Positions 23,501-38,500 of a DNA stretch of 64,000 nt are shown in pieces. The DNA comes from Struthidea cinerea. Its lineage: Eukaryota > Chordata > Aves > Passeriformes > Corcoracidae. Within the stretch, counting starts at the first letter, position 1. Each line of letters opens with the position of its first letter. The stretch is taken from contig VZTI01002790.1 of NCBI GenBank assembly GCA_013397865.1, positions 1 to 64,000 on the forward strand, read 5' to 3'. Position numbers and translations under genes: made by a program. The notes beneath the pieces are model-generated. The model made no database searches. It was not told the origin of the DNA and worked only from the letters and a program-made list of their open reading frames with translations.

Positions 23501-26500
23501 ATTTCGTGAAGATAGGTGTGACCTTAGTCTTTTTTTCAGGAATGAAGAATCTCCTCAGTTACCATAACCTTTCAAAGAGTAACTTTGTAATGTCGTTGGC
23601 CACATACCTCAGATGAATCCTTAGATACATCTTATCAGATCTCATGGACTTTGTCTGTTGAATAATCCCTGCTAAACAGGCAAAGATCCATAGAGATCCG
23701 GTAATTTTGCATGCCTAAAGTTCTCATCATGGAACTAGAACTCTGTGTGCTTTCCTTGATCTGCATGAGGCCTTTGAAATAATCTCCCAAAACATCCTTG
23801 TAGCCAAACTGGAGAGGTACAGACTGAACAAGTGGGTGAAAAAGTGACTGGGCTGGTAGGCTCAAGGGTTTGTGGTGAGCGGTACAAAGAGGCCAACACT
23901 ATTTAAGTTCTCATAACAATCTGGATTATAAATCAGAGTGCACTCCCATAAAGTTCATGGCTGATTACAAATTGGGGATAGCGATTGATGCAGCAGCGGT
24001 GTGACAGTCATTCATAGGGATCTCAGCAGGCTGGAGAAATGGGCTCAGGGAAACATCACGAGGGTCAACAAAAGCAAATACAAAGTCCTGCAGCTTTGCA
24101 GAAGAAAACTTTGGGGTAGTGGTGGACAGCAAGTGGAAGATGAGCCAGCAATAAGCCCTTCTAGGGTACAGGTGGCCAACAGCCTGCTAGACTGTGTCAA
24201 CAGAAGTCTAGGCTGTAGGTCAAAGAAAGTGATAACTTTTTTCTATTTCAGCACTTTTGAGGTCATCTCTAGACTAGCATCTCCAGTTTGGGGCTTTCAG
24301 CACAATGACAAAGTTCAGAAGAGGGACACAAACATGACCGGGGTGTACAAAGAGGACTGAAGAGCCTGGGTTTGAAAGGGCTGGCGAAGTCTAAGAGGGC
24401 TGTTTACAAGCACTGGTTGGAGTGTTTGTAAAGAGGCCAGATTCTTGTCAGAGGTATACAACAAAAAGATGAGGGGCAATGAACACAAATTTGATCTAGC
24501 AAAATTCCAATTAGATATTAGGGAAAAAAATGCACAAGGAAGATGAGAAAACTTTGGAACAGGTAGCACAAAGAGACTGTGGATACCCATCCTTGTAGAT
24601 ATTGCAAAGTATTTGGCTGGCCAAGGCTCTGAGGCACTTGAACTAATACAAAACTTGGATCTAAGTTTGAAATCACCCTTTATTTGAGTGAGGGCTGGCT
24701 GATGTCCAGAGGTCCCTTCCAAACTAATATCTTCAATGGCTTTATGTAATTCCTTGTATGAAGAAGGAATCCAGAGATGCCTGCTTCAAGGATTCACCAG
24801 ACTTGATAACTTTGTAAGACTTTTGTCTACTTTCTGTTTATCACTGTGAACAATTAACTGGAGCAAAGTTAGAGCAGGAAGAAAAAGTAAGAGCAGAAGC
24901 TAAAGCATTCTCATGTACCTCCAACCTTATGTGCTTCAGAGCCTGCCCTGGTACTTTACTGGGAAAAAGGAAGAAGTGACAATCAATTTTCTCCCTTAGA
25001 GCTGTAATTGAAGCTGTTGGCCCTTGCATGAACCCAGACAGAGCTGGGAAAGGACTGATGTCATCACCCCTTAGAGGACGGAGAAGCACTCACTTAATGA
25101 GAGCTCCCACGCGCGGGCACTGTGAGCCAGCTCCTGCCTAGATCCCAGGCTGATGACTTTCAGAATAAGCAGTGGGCACTGTGAGCCAGCTCCTGCCTAG
25201 ATCCCAGGCTGATGACTTTCAGAATAAGCAGTGGGCACTGTGAGCCAGCTCCTGCGAGCTCCCAGGCTAATGGCTTTCAGAATAAGCAGTGGGCACTGTG
25301 AGCCAGCTCCTGCGAGCTCCCAGGCTAATGGCTTTCAGAATAAGCAATCACCTCGTCCCAGTTGGTGGTACCTGGTAGGCATCCTGCTCAGCATCAGGCT
25401 GGCTCCAACTGGAAGGGGTCTGAGTCACTTTCATTCTCTGGGGTTAGGATGGATTTGGAAATACAGTGATTTGTAGGAAAAAAAATAGGTATTAATATTT
25501 TAAACTGTTTTTCATTTTGTGTAGGCCCTGGGGCAGCAACAGGGAGGCCTAAAGGAGCTTAATGGAAGCAATTTATACCTTTTTCCCTCATCTCATCTGT
25601 GTATGTGTGTGTAGGCACACTGCATCCAGAGTCCCACTAAGCAATGGTCAATGAGTTTAAATCAGTATAGCTCAGGCCTGATCTAACTTGCTCTGCTTGT
25701 GTCTAAGATGTGTTTTTAACTCAACATACTTAAAACATTGCCAGCTCAGAAGCTGGAATAATTCAGGCTTCAGGAGGTCTGTTCCTGCCTCACTTGAGTA
25801 AAATTAATCAGACCTGCTTAAGCAAGGCTTTGTATAATTCTCATTAATCATTTAAACACCACTTACATTGAACTCTAACACTTTTTAAAGTAGGCGAGTC
25901 ATGAAACACCAGCATGTTAGAAAAGAGAGAGTCTAAGGTAAACCCAAAGGACAGGAGGGTGTAAGTGAGAAAATGTCACTTCCCACCTTTCTCATATCAT
26001 CTGAGGATACAGAGGGATATATTAGGAAGGGTAAATCAGTCTACTCATCCCAGATTCAACCCTATTATCTCTGACATGACTCCAAGACAGGGTTAACTGA
26101 GTAGATCCATGTTTCTTCAGCGTTCCAAAGGTCATCAAAACTCATTTCTCACTACAGCCCTAGCTTGGATTTCCCTTTTCTTTCTGACAGCTCCATAAAA
26201 AAGCCTAAACAGGGGCTTGCTTCCTTCGACTCATTGCTTGTTGTGCAAAAGATCAGCAGGATTTCTTTACTTATCTACTACTGAGAAACCGGTGCCAGCA
26301 AAATGCTTTATTTGAGAATATAACAATGTTTTACTACAAAGAGGTAAAATCCTACTCTTTCAACAGGTGGGACTTGAAAGAATTTTCGGGGGACTTGACA
26401 TCTCCTGTGCCTTGTGACATGCATCTAACTGGGGAGAATCAGAAAAGGTCCATTTTATGACAATATTGTTTTACAGCATCCTCCTGAATGTGGTTGGCTC

Positions 26501-29500
26501 CTCTGCGGCAGTCATTACCAGGAACCGTCTTTGGCTTTCAGCGATGACCTATGGCCAAAAGAAAGCTATAAAAAATAGTCTCCTGCTTCCCACTCAGAAT
26601 CTGCAGTTAGCTTTAATATTCTCTTTTTCTTCTATTATCAAAGAAGCCTTTCCAATACACCAAGAAACCTTTGCCATTCACTCTAGTTCTGCCAAGAAAA
26701 CCTACATCCAAGCCCCTGATGTGTGATTTGCCACATCACCTGGTCTCTTTTTGACCGCTGAGCCCCCTTCCAGTTTCAGAGAGAGCAACTAATCCAAAAG
26801 AAATCCTTACAACATTGGCTTCTTATTATGGCCTTCATCTGCCCATCTTCAGAAAAGTCTGAGTGCTTGGTTCCTCCATTCAATACTTCAGTTGAAAAAC
26901 TTGTCTCCTGGATTTTCTTTTCCTGTGCTTCTTTCTCCACTGAAAGTTTTTGGTGGTGGGAAGAATACCTGATGAGTCCTCTTGAACAGGAGTATCCATC
27001 TGCCCTTCCCTGAAATTCCTTTTGCTTCTCTGCTTCTAAATCCTCTTCATGAAAATGTTTTTGAGCAGGTCTATGCATCCCAGTACACCAACCATATTTC
27101 CCCAAACCAGGATCCTACTCCTTATGTGAGATAGGAAGAAGCTGCTACACACATTGTCAAATATTATTAGATAAGCAGCAGATGCAGAAATAGCACTGGA
27201 AAGTCTGCTCACAAAAGAACCAGCATTGTGTGAAAAATAACACTGATGTTTCTTTCAGTCTCTTTCAAGTACAAGTGAGGATGAGCCCAACTGACTGCAA
27301 ATAATTAAATCAAGCATTGGAAATTTCTGCATGTTTCAAGCAGGACTAGACAAAAGAAAAGATGAAGGGACTCACAGAAGAACTGGTTGGTTGTAGACAC
27401 TGGGGAAGATCCTGTCCCTGGGCAAACACTTCTTCCAAAGGTTTAAAGCAAAGTCAGCATCAGACCGGGATGCAGATTGCATCCCTCTGGGCATTGAGTG
27501 ATCCATGCTGGTTATAATCCCAGCTTTGCTGCTGTCACTTCTCTTTGACGCTGGAAGAGTTATGTTAACCACGCTAGGGGAGAACAGATCTGTTCTCGAT
27601 TACTGCAGAGTTAGCATCCACAGAGAGGAAAGAAGCTGGTTTACCTTTATTTTTGTGCATGTAGTAAAGAGTATGACAATAGAGGGAAAATGCCAGGAAC
27701 AGCTAATGACCATCTGGCTCATGGAAATGGAAAGCCTTGCATAACTGTTAAAACGTCATCATCGTTTTAGCTCAATTATAGAAAATTAATGAAACTCTCT
27801 AAGTTACCTGGATAATATAAAGCACATGATGCCTTTTCTCCCTTGAATGTTTCTGCAATGAACAGCTAAATTCCTAAAAACAACGGAGACTCACTTTTCA
27901 ACTCAGATGGCTGAGCTTTTGTTTATATTTTTAAATGCTTCTGTGTAAACTCTAAAATTTGTCAGACATCTGACTACTGTATAATAAACAGTCTTATGAT
28001 ATTAACCGCCTCTTCTCATGACAAGGTGAAGGCTAAATTTAATTTTTCTAACATCACTTACCCTGAATATCATCATTGAATGTACAGTATCTGTTGCGGT
28101 ATTTATTGAGGAGACGAAAAGCGTTAGCATTGGCAAAATCTTCAAACTGGATCAGACAATTCATGCCGTACCTGCAAGTTAAAGGGCAATTTAAAATGGA
28201 TAAACATATTTACACAACATAGGACAAAATATACACCTTTTACCAAGACAATGTAGCTAGAGACTCTAGTGTGGAAATAGAGGTATCATGAGAGAAATGC
28301 AGCACAGTAATAGCAATCAGGTTCACACCCATCCCAAGGTCCCCACACTGAGAAATGTGGAGTCACCAGGAATAAACTGTAGTCATAATTCAAGTGGCTT
28401 CTTAATATGTATACCTATATACCTATATGTACACGCATCTTTGGACTTTTGGTGTGAGAAATTTTCAGTGGTGTATCTGCAGAGGAGCTTCTCAAAGCAA
28501 AGGAGACGCTCTTTGTATCGCAACCACCACACTGCAATACAGCAAACCTGACTGCAAAGGGGACACTGGTTCAAGGGACACCACCAAGGGCCCACTTCAA
28601 GTGCAGCTGGCCAAGACAGGAGAAAAAAATCTGCTCGTAGGATTCCATGGAGTGAGTGTTTCACGGTGGGACTGAGTGGTTCATGGTGTGATTTCACAGC
28701 CACACTTCTGTGCTTTAGAAATGTTTTTCTCCACTGAGCTGTTTAGCAGGAAACCAGCATGCAATGACAGCTAAGTGACCTGTAGAGTGAAATGGCAGGA
28801 AATAATTGCAAACTTTCCATAACTGTCTAGTAATTTCCAGCTAGGAAATCACACTTCCAGGACAAGTGTGCAGTTTATAAATTGGGTATATTCAGACTGG
28901 TCCATATGTATACACAGTCAGCAGTTTGCATGACTCTAGGCTGCATTAAAGCTTTGCAAATAAAACCTAAAAGGGCCACGAGTACTCGTTTCTCACACAT
29001 AAATGTGATAGGGCAGTGAGAGAAACTCAGCAAATGAGTAATGCAGCAATCAGCAACCTCTGGGCTGCAGGCAGGTGAAGGGGCTCTAAATAGCTGCACT
29101 TTGTTAGAGGTAGCATCACCTTACCTATCTTCTATTCAGACTTTCCTCCTTTGCCACTGGAATCTGAGGTAGAACACCCCTGCTTTAGCCTAGAAATTGA
29201 TACTGGAAAAAACATGCTCCATTTGAGAACTGTGGCTCCTGTCATGAAAAGGTCTTTTCATGGCCCTCACAGTGTGGGCAGTCAGGCTCTCCTAGAAGGG
29301 CCTTGAATTTTCTATTATTTTCCACTTCAAGTATATCTGTCAGTAAGAAGACAATAATAAGCACATGCATTGTGCTCCTTTGTTTTTCCATCATGAGAAT
29401 CTCTTGCTTGATAATCCCCCTGGTTTCAAAAGGGGACAAGGGTTGGCTCTAACACTTGCTTCCCATTCTCTGTGTTTGCTTTTAGAAAAGGACCACAATG

Positions 29501-32500
29501 GGGACAGAGTTTTTAGTAAGGCCTGTAGCAACAGGACATTAAACTAAACATTTAGTTTAATGGTTTTAAACTAAAAGAGGGTAAGTTCAAACTAGATATA
29601 AGGAAAAAAATTTTTACAATGAGGGTGGTTAAAGTCTGACACAGGCTGTCCAGAGAGGTAGTGGATGCCTCATCCCTGGTAACATTCAGAGTAAAGGTAG
29701 ACGGGGCTCTGAGCAACCCGGTCTGGTTGAAGATCAGTTTACTAATGGATGTTCCTCTTATTCATCATTTGAATGTGTAAGGAAAACATGGCTAAGAGGG
29801 AGATGACACAGCATCCAGAACATCTGCTAATATCTCACAGCAAATAATTAGCAAATCTTTATGCAGCTTCAGTTGCTAGAGAAACTATTTCTCTAACACC
29901 AGTCTTATTTATTGGTATCACTGAGGAAGTAACATTACTGACTTGCTTAACAAAATCAGTGATCTCAGCCAGCATTAATGTACGTGTGACCAGCTCTGTG
30001 AATTCTTTCCTCACTTCACATTTGTGGTCTGCAGCATGGGACAGTGCACAAGTAACTTCTATTTTTGTCTTTGATCCCTGTTTATTAAGCAGAGCACGAG
30101 AGAAGTATGGTGGTCCATAAACACTTCTCTTTCTGCCCCTCAGTATGACAGGACAGTGCTGCAGTGCAAGCTCTTCTCACGAAGGTATTTTTTGAAGATT
30201 GTTTTCTTTTTCACTGCAATATGTCCACTGAGCTTTTTAAAGTATGAACTCCATTTTTGAGCTTACGTGAGCCTCTGCATAATGTGAAAAATAAAGTTTT
30301 CATTAATGAAGACCACAAATTGGTCATGGTAAGATCCAATGACTGGATGCTTTAAATGAAAGAACCAAGTATTTCAGACTCACAGTTAAAGATGGGAATT
30401 TCAGATGATGATCTCAGTTCTCAAGGGCTACTCAGCTTAATGAGATTTTGAGAGAAATTTAAAGAACTTGTGCTACCCAAAGTCACTGAAATTAAACACA
30501 ACTAGGCATCTGACTTACTGAGTTGTCTTAGAAATCTACCAGTTGATCTTGCTGCTCTTTCCTAGCAGTACTTTGGCAGCTGCGTGTAATGCTCCATCCT
30601 AGGGTGACCAGAGCAGGCTAAGGATAAACTTAGCAAGGAGTTTGAACAAACTAGCTGCTGGGGCCATGTGCAGTAACGCCTTTGTGAGTATCAACATGAT
30701 GAGTCAGTTCTATTGTCCCTCCCCCACAGCACAGCATCTCAATATTTGTGTAATTCCTTTCATCCCAAAGGAATTAAGAGCGCTCTACAAAGAATGTTTG
30801 GGTAGCATCCAAAAGTAAAATGTAGCCAACTTGGGACTGGAGCACGGAAGTTCTTGAATATGCAACAATGCTAAGAAAAAGTCCAGCTCAGGTAAGAAGG
30901 TGGAGAATACTTGGTACTGCAAAGGGAAAGGGTGTCCCGAGAGCTGCTACATGTATTGGAATCCAGCCAATAAAACACGGCGCAGAATGGGATTTCTTCC
31001 ACTACCTTTACATATCTAAAAGTTGGCTGTATAACGCCCAGCTGTGTATTACCCAGCTGGACAAGTCTGACTGCCCTCTCAGACCATGGAGAGAAAGGAC
31101 ATATCCAGTAGCAATTTCAGCTAGTCTAAGTGAAAAATGGAAGTAGATAACATCTCTGGAGATGCCTCTTTCTTCACAGTGTCTGTGAAGGCACACTAAG
31201 ATGATCAACCTAAATTTAGATATCTAACTTTAGACACCTAAATTAGCAGAGATAATCTAATATTATCTAATTATCACAGCTGGGATGATCTGGTTGGGAA
31301 GATCTTAAATATATGTCATACACTTTAGGTCACTGGCTTATCACCCTTTCACTGCAATACTATGGTGCCCTTCAATGTTTGCAGTTTCTTTGTTGATGCC
31401 TGCAGAAATTGCCCTGCTCCATCCCTTATGTATCGTATCCAAATGGTCCCCATCAGCAAACACAGAAATACTTGAGGATGAAGTGAATTATACTGGCCAG
31501 TCTTCCCCCACCATAATGTTTTAAAAGGAAAATTGGATTTTGACAAAACTGATTTTGCAAAATTGTGTTTAATTGGAAACACTGGATTTCCCACTCAGAA
31601 ACCAAAATTAATGAATTCCTTTGGAGGAATAATTTTTAATGAGGTATGCTTTTGTTGAACCTTCTGTTGTGTTTAATGTGGGATATCTGATATGAATGCA
31701 GTCCCAGTTAGTACTGGCATACTTGCTGTCTGTAGGTGCAGGATGCCTTTTAATAGAAAAAGTGATTGTAAGGTGAGTATTTGAACAAGGATTTCTGAAG
31801 ATCCCTTCCAAGACATTTAAATATTCTAAAACTGGCAGCTAGAATTGATGCTGGCCCTGCAGAGAGATCTTGCAAACTGCTGTGACAGGAAGAGACTCCT
31901 GAGGTCAGCCTGCTTGGCTTGTTGTCAGTTCTCACAGATTCTTTCACCAATCCATGTGACTCATCTCCTAACTTTCAGCTGAGAGCCTGAAGGAGATTTG
32001 GAAGCAGATCAGCAGGTCACATCAGGACTGAATGTTTTCCAGTCCAGGAAAGGCACGGCCAGCTAAGGTTGGCTCTCTCCAGCAATCTTATCCTGACTGT
32101 CAATGACTCATCTTCTCTAGAGCATTCTGTCATCTTCTTGGCATCTTGGACACGAGTAGTTAAACAGCCAGGATCTGACTGCCTTTATCTAAAAGGAAAG
32201 CTCAAATGTAGACTATCAGGATTTCAGACTGACAAGGTACATTGAAACTGAACAAGTGCCATGGTCCAGTGTGGTTTCTTCCATTTCTCAGTTCTTTCTC
32301 TCCCTTTCAAAAAAGGGAAGGTTGTATTTTTTGAATGATTTTGGGTTCAAGGTGTTGCCATTCCTCTTGGGCACACTGCAGTGTGCATTTTTTGGGATCT
32401 CTGCAGTTCTATGTCTCCTTGTGGAACTGGAGCTTTCCCCTCAGCATGACTCATACTTACATTTGTAGGCTGTCAAAAAGGATGCTTGGACAGAGGTGTT

Positions 32501-35500
32501 TTTGAAAGAATTCAGACATGCTGAAACTTGTAGCTGGGTACACTAAAAGAGTCAGGATTTAATGCTGTCACCATGTCTCCTGTTGGTTGCCAGACCACCA
32601 TCTGGGGGATACTGTTCTCTTCCACCTCTGGAATTAATTTACCCATTTTACAGAATTGGAAACAAAAAGATACACTTTGTCAGTTCTTCCTCACCCAAAA
32701 AAATTCACCAGTCTTTCAGGCAAAGATTATATTGCTGTCTCATTAATTTGCTTATTTCGTGGTTTTGTGCCATAAATAATTAAGACTCAAATTCTGGCTC
32801 TCATACCTTGCAAAAATCTTCCTGTGAAAATAGCCTCACTGGGAAATGCTTTACAGCATGGTCCCGTACACTCATTTTAGTCCAAACTCCAGCCTCTGCC
32901 CAGCAAATCTTTTGTACAAACAGTACTTTCAATGAAATAATATACTATTGTTTAAAATAATAGTACAAACTGTCACCCTAATGAAGGGTGACTCTAGGAG
33001 CTAAACACATGTAATATTACAAGCTTGTAAAAATTATCACCTGAAAATCTTTATTAAGAAATGATCCAATTTCCTGGAAAACACACAGACATAGGATTCA
33101 TGCTTTGTTTATCCCTGTATTGTTCTGGTACTGTTACTATCCACCTATACCTACACCTGTACCTGGGCTGTGCTAAGATAAAAGATGGTCTTAGCAAAGT
33201 CTGTATCCCCCGCAGAGAATGATACACATTTTCCCTTGGATGAGCACGTGGAACAAGTGGTGGAACAAAAATGTGGAACAAAAGAGCATGAATCCCCGAA
33301 AAGGAGGCAGATGCTTTCCTGATGACATTGCTTTTAGATTCTTTAATCAAGAGACTTCTCAGTTGCCTAAACAATATCATTATGCAATTTTTTTCTTTCA
33401 TCCTCATTTGTATGTACCTCTTTAAGTTCATCCAGACTCATAACAAGCCATGAGGTCAGAGAGGAAAAAATTCATGAGGCAGCAGTTACTATTTGAGAAG
33501 CACCTGACCAAAACTTCCCAAGTCAGAACTTCAAGGGTGGCCTGAGGACCTGTGCAGTGCCTCTGCTGACCAGTATCAAAAGGGCATTTTTTTTGACAAT
33601 GAGAAGGGAGTATAATGCATTCCTACATGCATGAAAAAAAAAAAATGTATTTGCAAGAAGATCCAGTTCCTTCATAGAAAGAATCACAAGAAAGAAGTTC
33701 CAATCCTTGTCTGAATTTAACATTTTACAGCACTGCTTTCAGCCATTCATGATGCAAGGAATCTGCTTTGAGGAGCTGCAACTCCTTTTCATAATCTTAG
33801 ATAAAACCAGACAGAGAAGAAACAAATTGTCCTTGCCCTTGTCATCTTCTTATTGCTGCTTGAAACACCAGCAACCAAAGTTCTCATTTCAAAGAAAAAC
33901 TAAATTTTGTGTAAAGAAGGCCATCATCAGAAAAATATCATTCTTGGCAAGTGACCAGCATTTAGGATTGGAAAAACAAAGTCCACTCAAGCAAGTAAAA
34001 CAAGACTAGAACCTGAGTCTGTCTGGTCCTGAGGCCAATCTTAGTGTTAAATTGTTACTATGATACTTGTCAGGCTTCTGGGCAGACCAGCAGTACTCTG
34101 CCATACGATCCCTGGCCATAGGCTAGGGGTCAGTTTGGTCAGGCACCTCCTCAAGAGGCCAGCTGAGAGCAGCCCTGTGGAGAAAGACTTGGGGTATTGC
34201 TGGATGGAGAACTGAGCCAACAGTGTTTGCTCCCAGCCCAGAAAGCCAACTGTGTCCTGGGCTGCATCCAAAGCAGCGTGGCCAGCAGGCCCCTCTGCTC
34301 TACTCTGGTGAGACCCCACCTGCAGTGCTGTGTCCAGTTCTGGGGTCCCAGCAACAGAAAGATGTGGACCTGTTGGAGTGGGTCCAGAGGAGGCCATGAA
34401 GATGATCAAATGGCTGGAGCATCTCTCCTATTGAAGGCAGGCTGAGAGAGCTGGAGTTGTTCAGCCTGGAGAAGAGAAGGCTCCAGGGAGACCCTAGAGC
34501 CAATACAAACTTAACTCTGGGTCCCGGGTTTAGAAATCCCGTGCTAGGGAGCTGCATCACAAACCCAACAGGACCTGCTGCCTGCCTCACCATCATCTTA
34601 GGCTACAGACAATTTCTAACATTGGGCAGAAGTCTCACTGGGTTTCTGCCAACATAAACATAGCCAGCATGCTCTAAGCACAGAGCCTGCTGTGGATTCA
34701 GTGAGTGCCGCGTCAATAAAAGTGCCTCTTGAAGCACAGAGATATCAGGAAATCCCAGAATTGTACATTTTTGGAAACTGGGAGATGTGCTAAGGATTGT
34801 TCTTTTTAGTAATACGCCAGGGCATCTTCTATGAGCTACTGTTAGAAACAGGATAAGGGGCAGGATGAAATTAAGATCGATTACAAAGTTCTTGGGAAAA
34901 AAAAAGTCTTGGAAGTTCATAGTCAACTTTCATGATATTCTTTACAGAAGGAAAAAACTCCAAACAACTGTTTTGCACATCCTATCTCAAGACTTTCAAG
35001 TACTAAGACCAGCACTAATGGCTGCTATGGCCGCTCTAGTGTTTTTATGCAAAATTATATCATCCTGCTTGCAGCTGGCCCGAGAAAGGACAGCAGCTGG
35101 AGCTACAAGGTTTCTCAGGAGCAGAGCAACAGCAGGAGGTGCAACCATATTAGCGCTGACCCTCAGATGTAGCCTTGAGCTACCCTCTGGCACACAACAA
35201 GCAATGGAGCCTCATCCTGTGCCTTCTGCACAAACAGAGCTTCTTCAGCTGCATCTTTCTGAAACTTCTGGGGTAAATCTGGCATAGGTGGAAAAGCCCA
35301 GACAGAAAGCCTAGAGCAGAGGGCTTTGTGACATCTGTAACTGCGTTACCCCAAAGGATTTGAACTCAAGGTAATAAAAGCCACAGTGATCCCGAACATC
35401 TGGAGCTCAGTCATTCCTCAGTAGCAGAAAATCAAGCTAATGAAACCTAAATATTGTTCCTTGACTTAAAATATGATCCAGTGTCTTCAAGCAGATTACA

Positions 35501-38500
35501 GATGCTGGCTGATGATCCTATCCCACATCAAGCCAGGACAATGGACAGCTGGGATGGCTCTTCCCATTACCATCACTTCTCCCTCATGAATGGTGTTAGA
35601 GTCCCTCTGGCCATGGTAACTGGGGTAGACAGGCAAAGAGAATATCCACCTTGTATTCCATGAGGGCTGGAGCTGGCCTACATGACCAATGCCAGTGCAC
35701 TAGTGATGGTGTGCAGGCCTCCTAACAGACACATGGATGCCAGGGAGTGACTTTGGGTGTTAGCAGTATATGCAAGGGCTTTGTTGAAGCCCACCAGTGC
35801 CTAGAAACTGGTGCCTACAAGCTTAAGTCTAATCTTTCAGGATCAATTAGCCAAGTTAACCAGAGCATGTGAACAAATAACACGGGGGCAGCTGTACTGG
35901 TGATTTTGTTTCTGAAAGGTGCTGGCGAATTTGTGATCCATGACACTGGAGAACTGCTGAAACAGAGGTGGCTTCTTTTCAAAAAGGTTCTGGTTGCTGG
36001 AGAGCACATGAGACCTGACTTGGTATGTTTGTGGGTAAAACTACTGGGAAGGCATTAGGCAAAGAGAAATCAGGTCGGAAACATACACAAGGAAAAATAA
36101 ACCCAGCGGAGGTACTTTCTTTCTTTTCCCATCTGAGAAATGGAACACTTGATCTCCTGATGCCTTCTGTGCTCTGCCTCATGGCGCAGGCTGACAGAAA
36201 GCTTGTTCCCCCAGTCACTCTGTTAATAAGCACTGATGGGAAAGGAAAGGGGAGTGAAGTTATGACAGGTTAATGAGGCTTCTGCGACACGGTTTGCTGG
36301 CGTGGGGAACTGCATCTTGTAGAGTCTCAGGCTGCATGTTCCACATCTGCCAGCCAGCGACTGAGGCTAGAGCTCAAAATGGAGGCTGGAGTTCTGGGAC
36401 CATCCATTGACACGTCTGGCCCCTCGGAGCTACCAAGCTGTATTGTAGCTGCATGATGAAAGCAACAGAAGGATTAATTTGATCAGATATTCAAGGCCCA
36501 GAAATTCTGGGGTTTATTCCAGTTACGATCCTTGGACACTTTAGGTGAACACGTATTTCAGCCTAAAGAAATGTACCAAGTTAAGAGCAAGACTGACTTG
36601 TCCTTTGCCACAGTAACTGAGCAGAGGGAAAACAGAAGCAGTGCATTTTCCCATGTGAAGCATATTGCTGCTCACTGCGAGAAAACAGCAATTTGTCAGG
36701 CTGCTTCATTCAGACACAGGTAGGCTCAATGGGCCAAATTTTGCACGTAGTTGCTTCCCAAGAGGAGCAAAAGGCATAGCTTAGAGCTGTTGTTAAAGAG
36801 CTTAGTCATTTCACATGTTTTAGGTGAAAGAGTAATGCATGGAGGTTTAGGCAGCAGGAAAACACAGAAGTTTATCCAGCTGTTTTAGAAAGGGCTTTTC
36901 TTTCTAAAATTGCCCACACTTTATTTCAAAATATTGGAACTGCTAACTCTGAAGCCTCTGGCACACTCCTCATTTCATTACTAGGTGGGTATTATGAGAC
37001 CAGGAGTCCTTCCTACTGACTCTATGGGTCTCCAGCAGCAGAAATTTGACATCTGTTTGATATTATTATTCCATTAGAAGATTAAATCTTCACTCCCCTG
37101 GCTTTTTTGTGGGTTCTGACACATTCCACTTCAGTGACAAACGTCCCTTGAGCCAGCAGTGATTTGGCAGGGTGGGAGGTACTCCTGCAGAGGAACTAAC
37201 AAACCGTTTCCATGAGAAGTTAAAGTACCCTCAGGGAGCAGACAGAATTTCTGCATGAATATCAAGATGAAAAGGAAACCCCCAAATTGCAAGGGATTTG
37301 TGGCAACCCAAAAGGTTTCTCCCTGCGTAACTGAATTTGCATGTGACATTACAGACTTGCATAAGAGATTGCAGCAGCCCATACTCACAGGTTGCCTCAA
37401 AAGTGGAAGCAGGCTACAATGAAGCAGCATGTTCTTGACCTTCTGAACAATTTCTGCTTCCTTTCGTAACAGAAGTGAGAGCTCCTACTGGGTTGAATCC
37501 AATCATTCCAGTGGAAATTAGAGACAGAATGAACCTGTTCCATATGAGTTTGCCAAACTCAGGCTGATAGCAGGATTATTCACCAGCCCAGAGCGCGTAA
37601 GGATCACACCCCAGCAATGCTTTAAAGTATGCTGGTGGTCAGGATGATAATATAGAGTAATGGCTCCTTTCGCTCTAGGATCTCCAAGTATTTTACAGAT
37701 GTGAATGGAGAAGTGCAAAGCAGAATTTCCCAGCCCTGCTTTGCTGAGAATTTTCAGGGGGCTTACGGTGTTCAAGGAATTCATCCTGGTTAAGGGAAAC
37801 AGAAAATCTGGGATGGGGGCCCCAGGAACTTGATTACCAATACTTGGATGAAAGCATTAGACATGACTTCACTGCCTCCCAAGATAAGAGTTTATTGTTT
37901 CATGGTTTTCTCCCTTCAGTGTGGAGATAGCTCATGTAAACACAGGAAAATAACAGCCAATCCTTCCTCTCCAACAGCAAGCACAGAAAAGGCAAATTGT
38001 CTTTAGTGAGTGCAATGAGCTTAGCATTTAACACCACAAGCATGAATCTCAGGGCCAAATTTATGATGGCTGAGACCATCATCTGCATTCTCATTCTATT
38101 GTTCCCATTCTATCATCAACACCAACACTGCAACACCCCCATGGTCTTCTGGCCAGACAAAAACAGGATAGGGTTTCCCTGAAGGATTAATTAGTGACTA
38201 CAGTCAAAATAAACAAACCCCCCCACAAATCAACCCTGATTACTCTTAAATCTTTTCTACTTGTCTCTTGTGATTTCCTAGTCGTGTTTTACCAGCTTTC
38301 TTGCCTCTAAGAATTTCTTCCCACTAGATAATGCACAAAGTGATGCCTTAGGTGCCATCTAACATAATACTACAATGTGATCAAATTGCATTTCAATCAA
38401 GCTTCTTTACCAAATATAAAGAAGGTTCAGCTGTGACTGAATGGTCCTCTGCATTTCTGCCCCTATTTCCTCCACCCACAGCCAGCTGGGCAGTCACACT

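Larger units (their letters stand above)
16862..28061 (-). other. ME3: Large ME3 intron (about 11.2 kb)
   Basis: It separates the GTASVAVAG exon from the metal-binding exon. It contains CR1 fragments near 17.7, 18.6 and 23.4-24.7 kb and the minisatellite at 25115-25347, each listed separately. The rest shows nothing I can support. Confidence 0.8.

Noticed and set aside
28900..29180. Possible DNA-transposon (hAT-like) phrases such as CAGCAATCAGCAACCTCTGG, and GTTTGACACCTCTGGCC near 39325
   Set aside because: Only short phrases look familiar. I could not find terminal inverted repeats or an 8-bp duplication, so no call is made.
31200..31290. AT-rich stretch with CTAAATTTAG-type palindromes
   Set aside because: It is short, imperfect and without a repeating unit. 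Chance AT-rich symmetry is sufficient.
34047..34596. Plus- and minus-strand ORFs of 67-120 codons
   Set aside because: They coincide with a CR1 fragment or its antisense and are not host genes.
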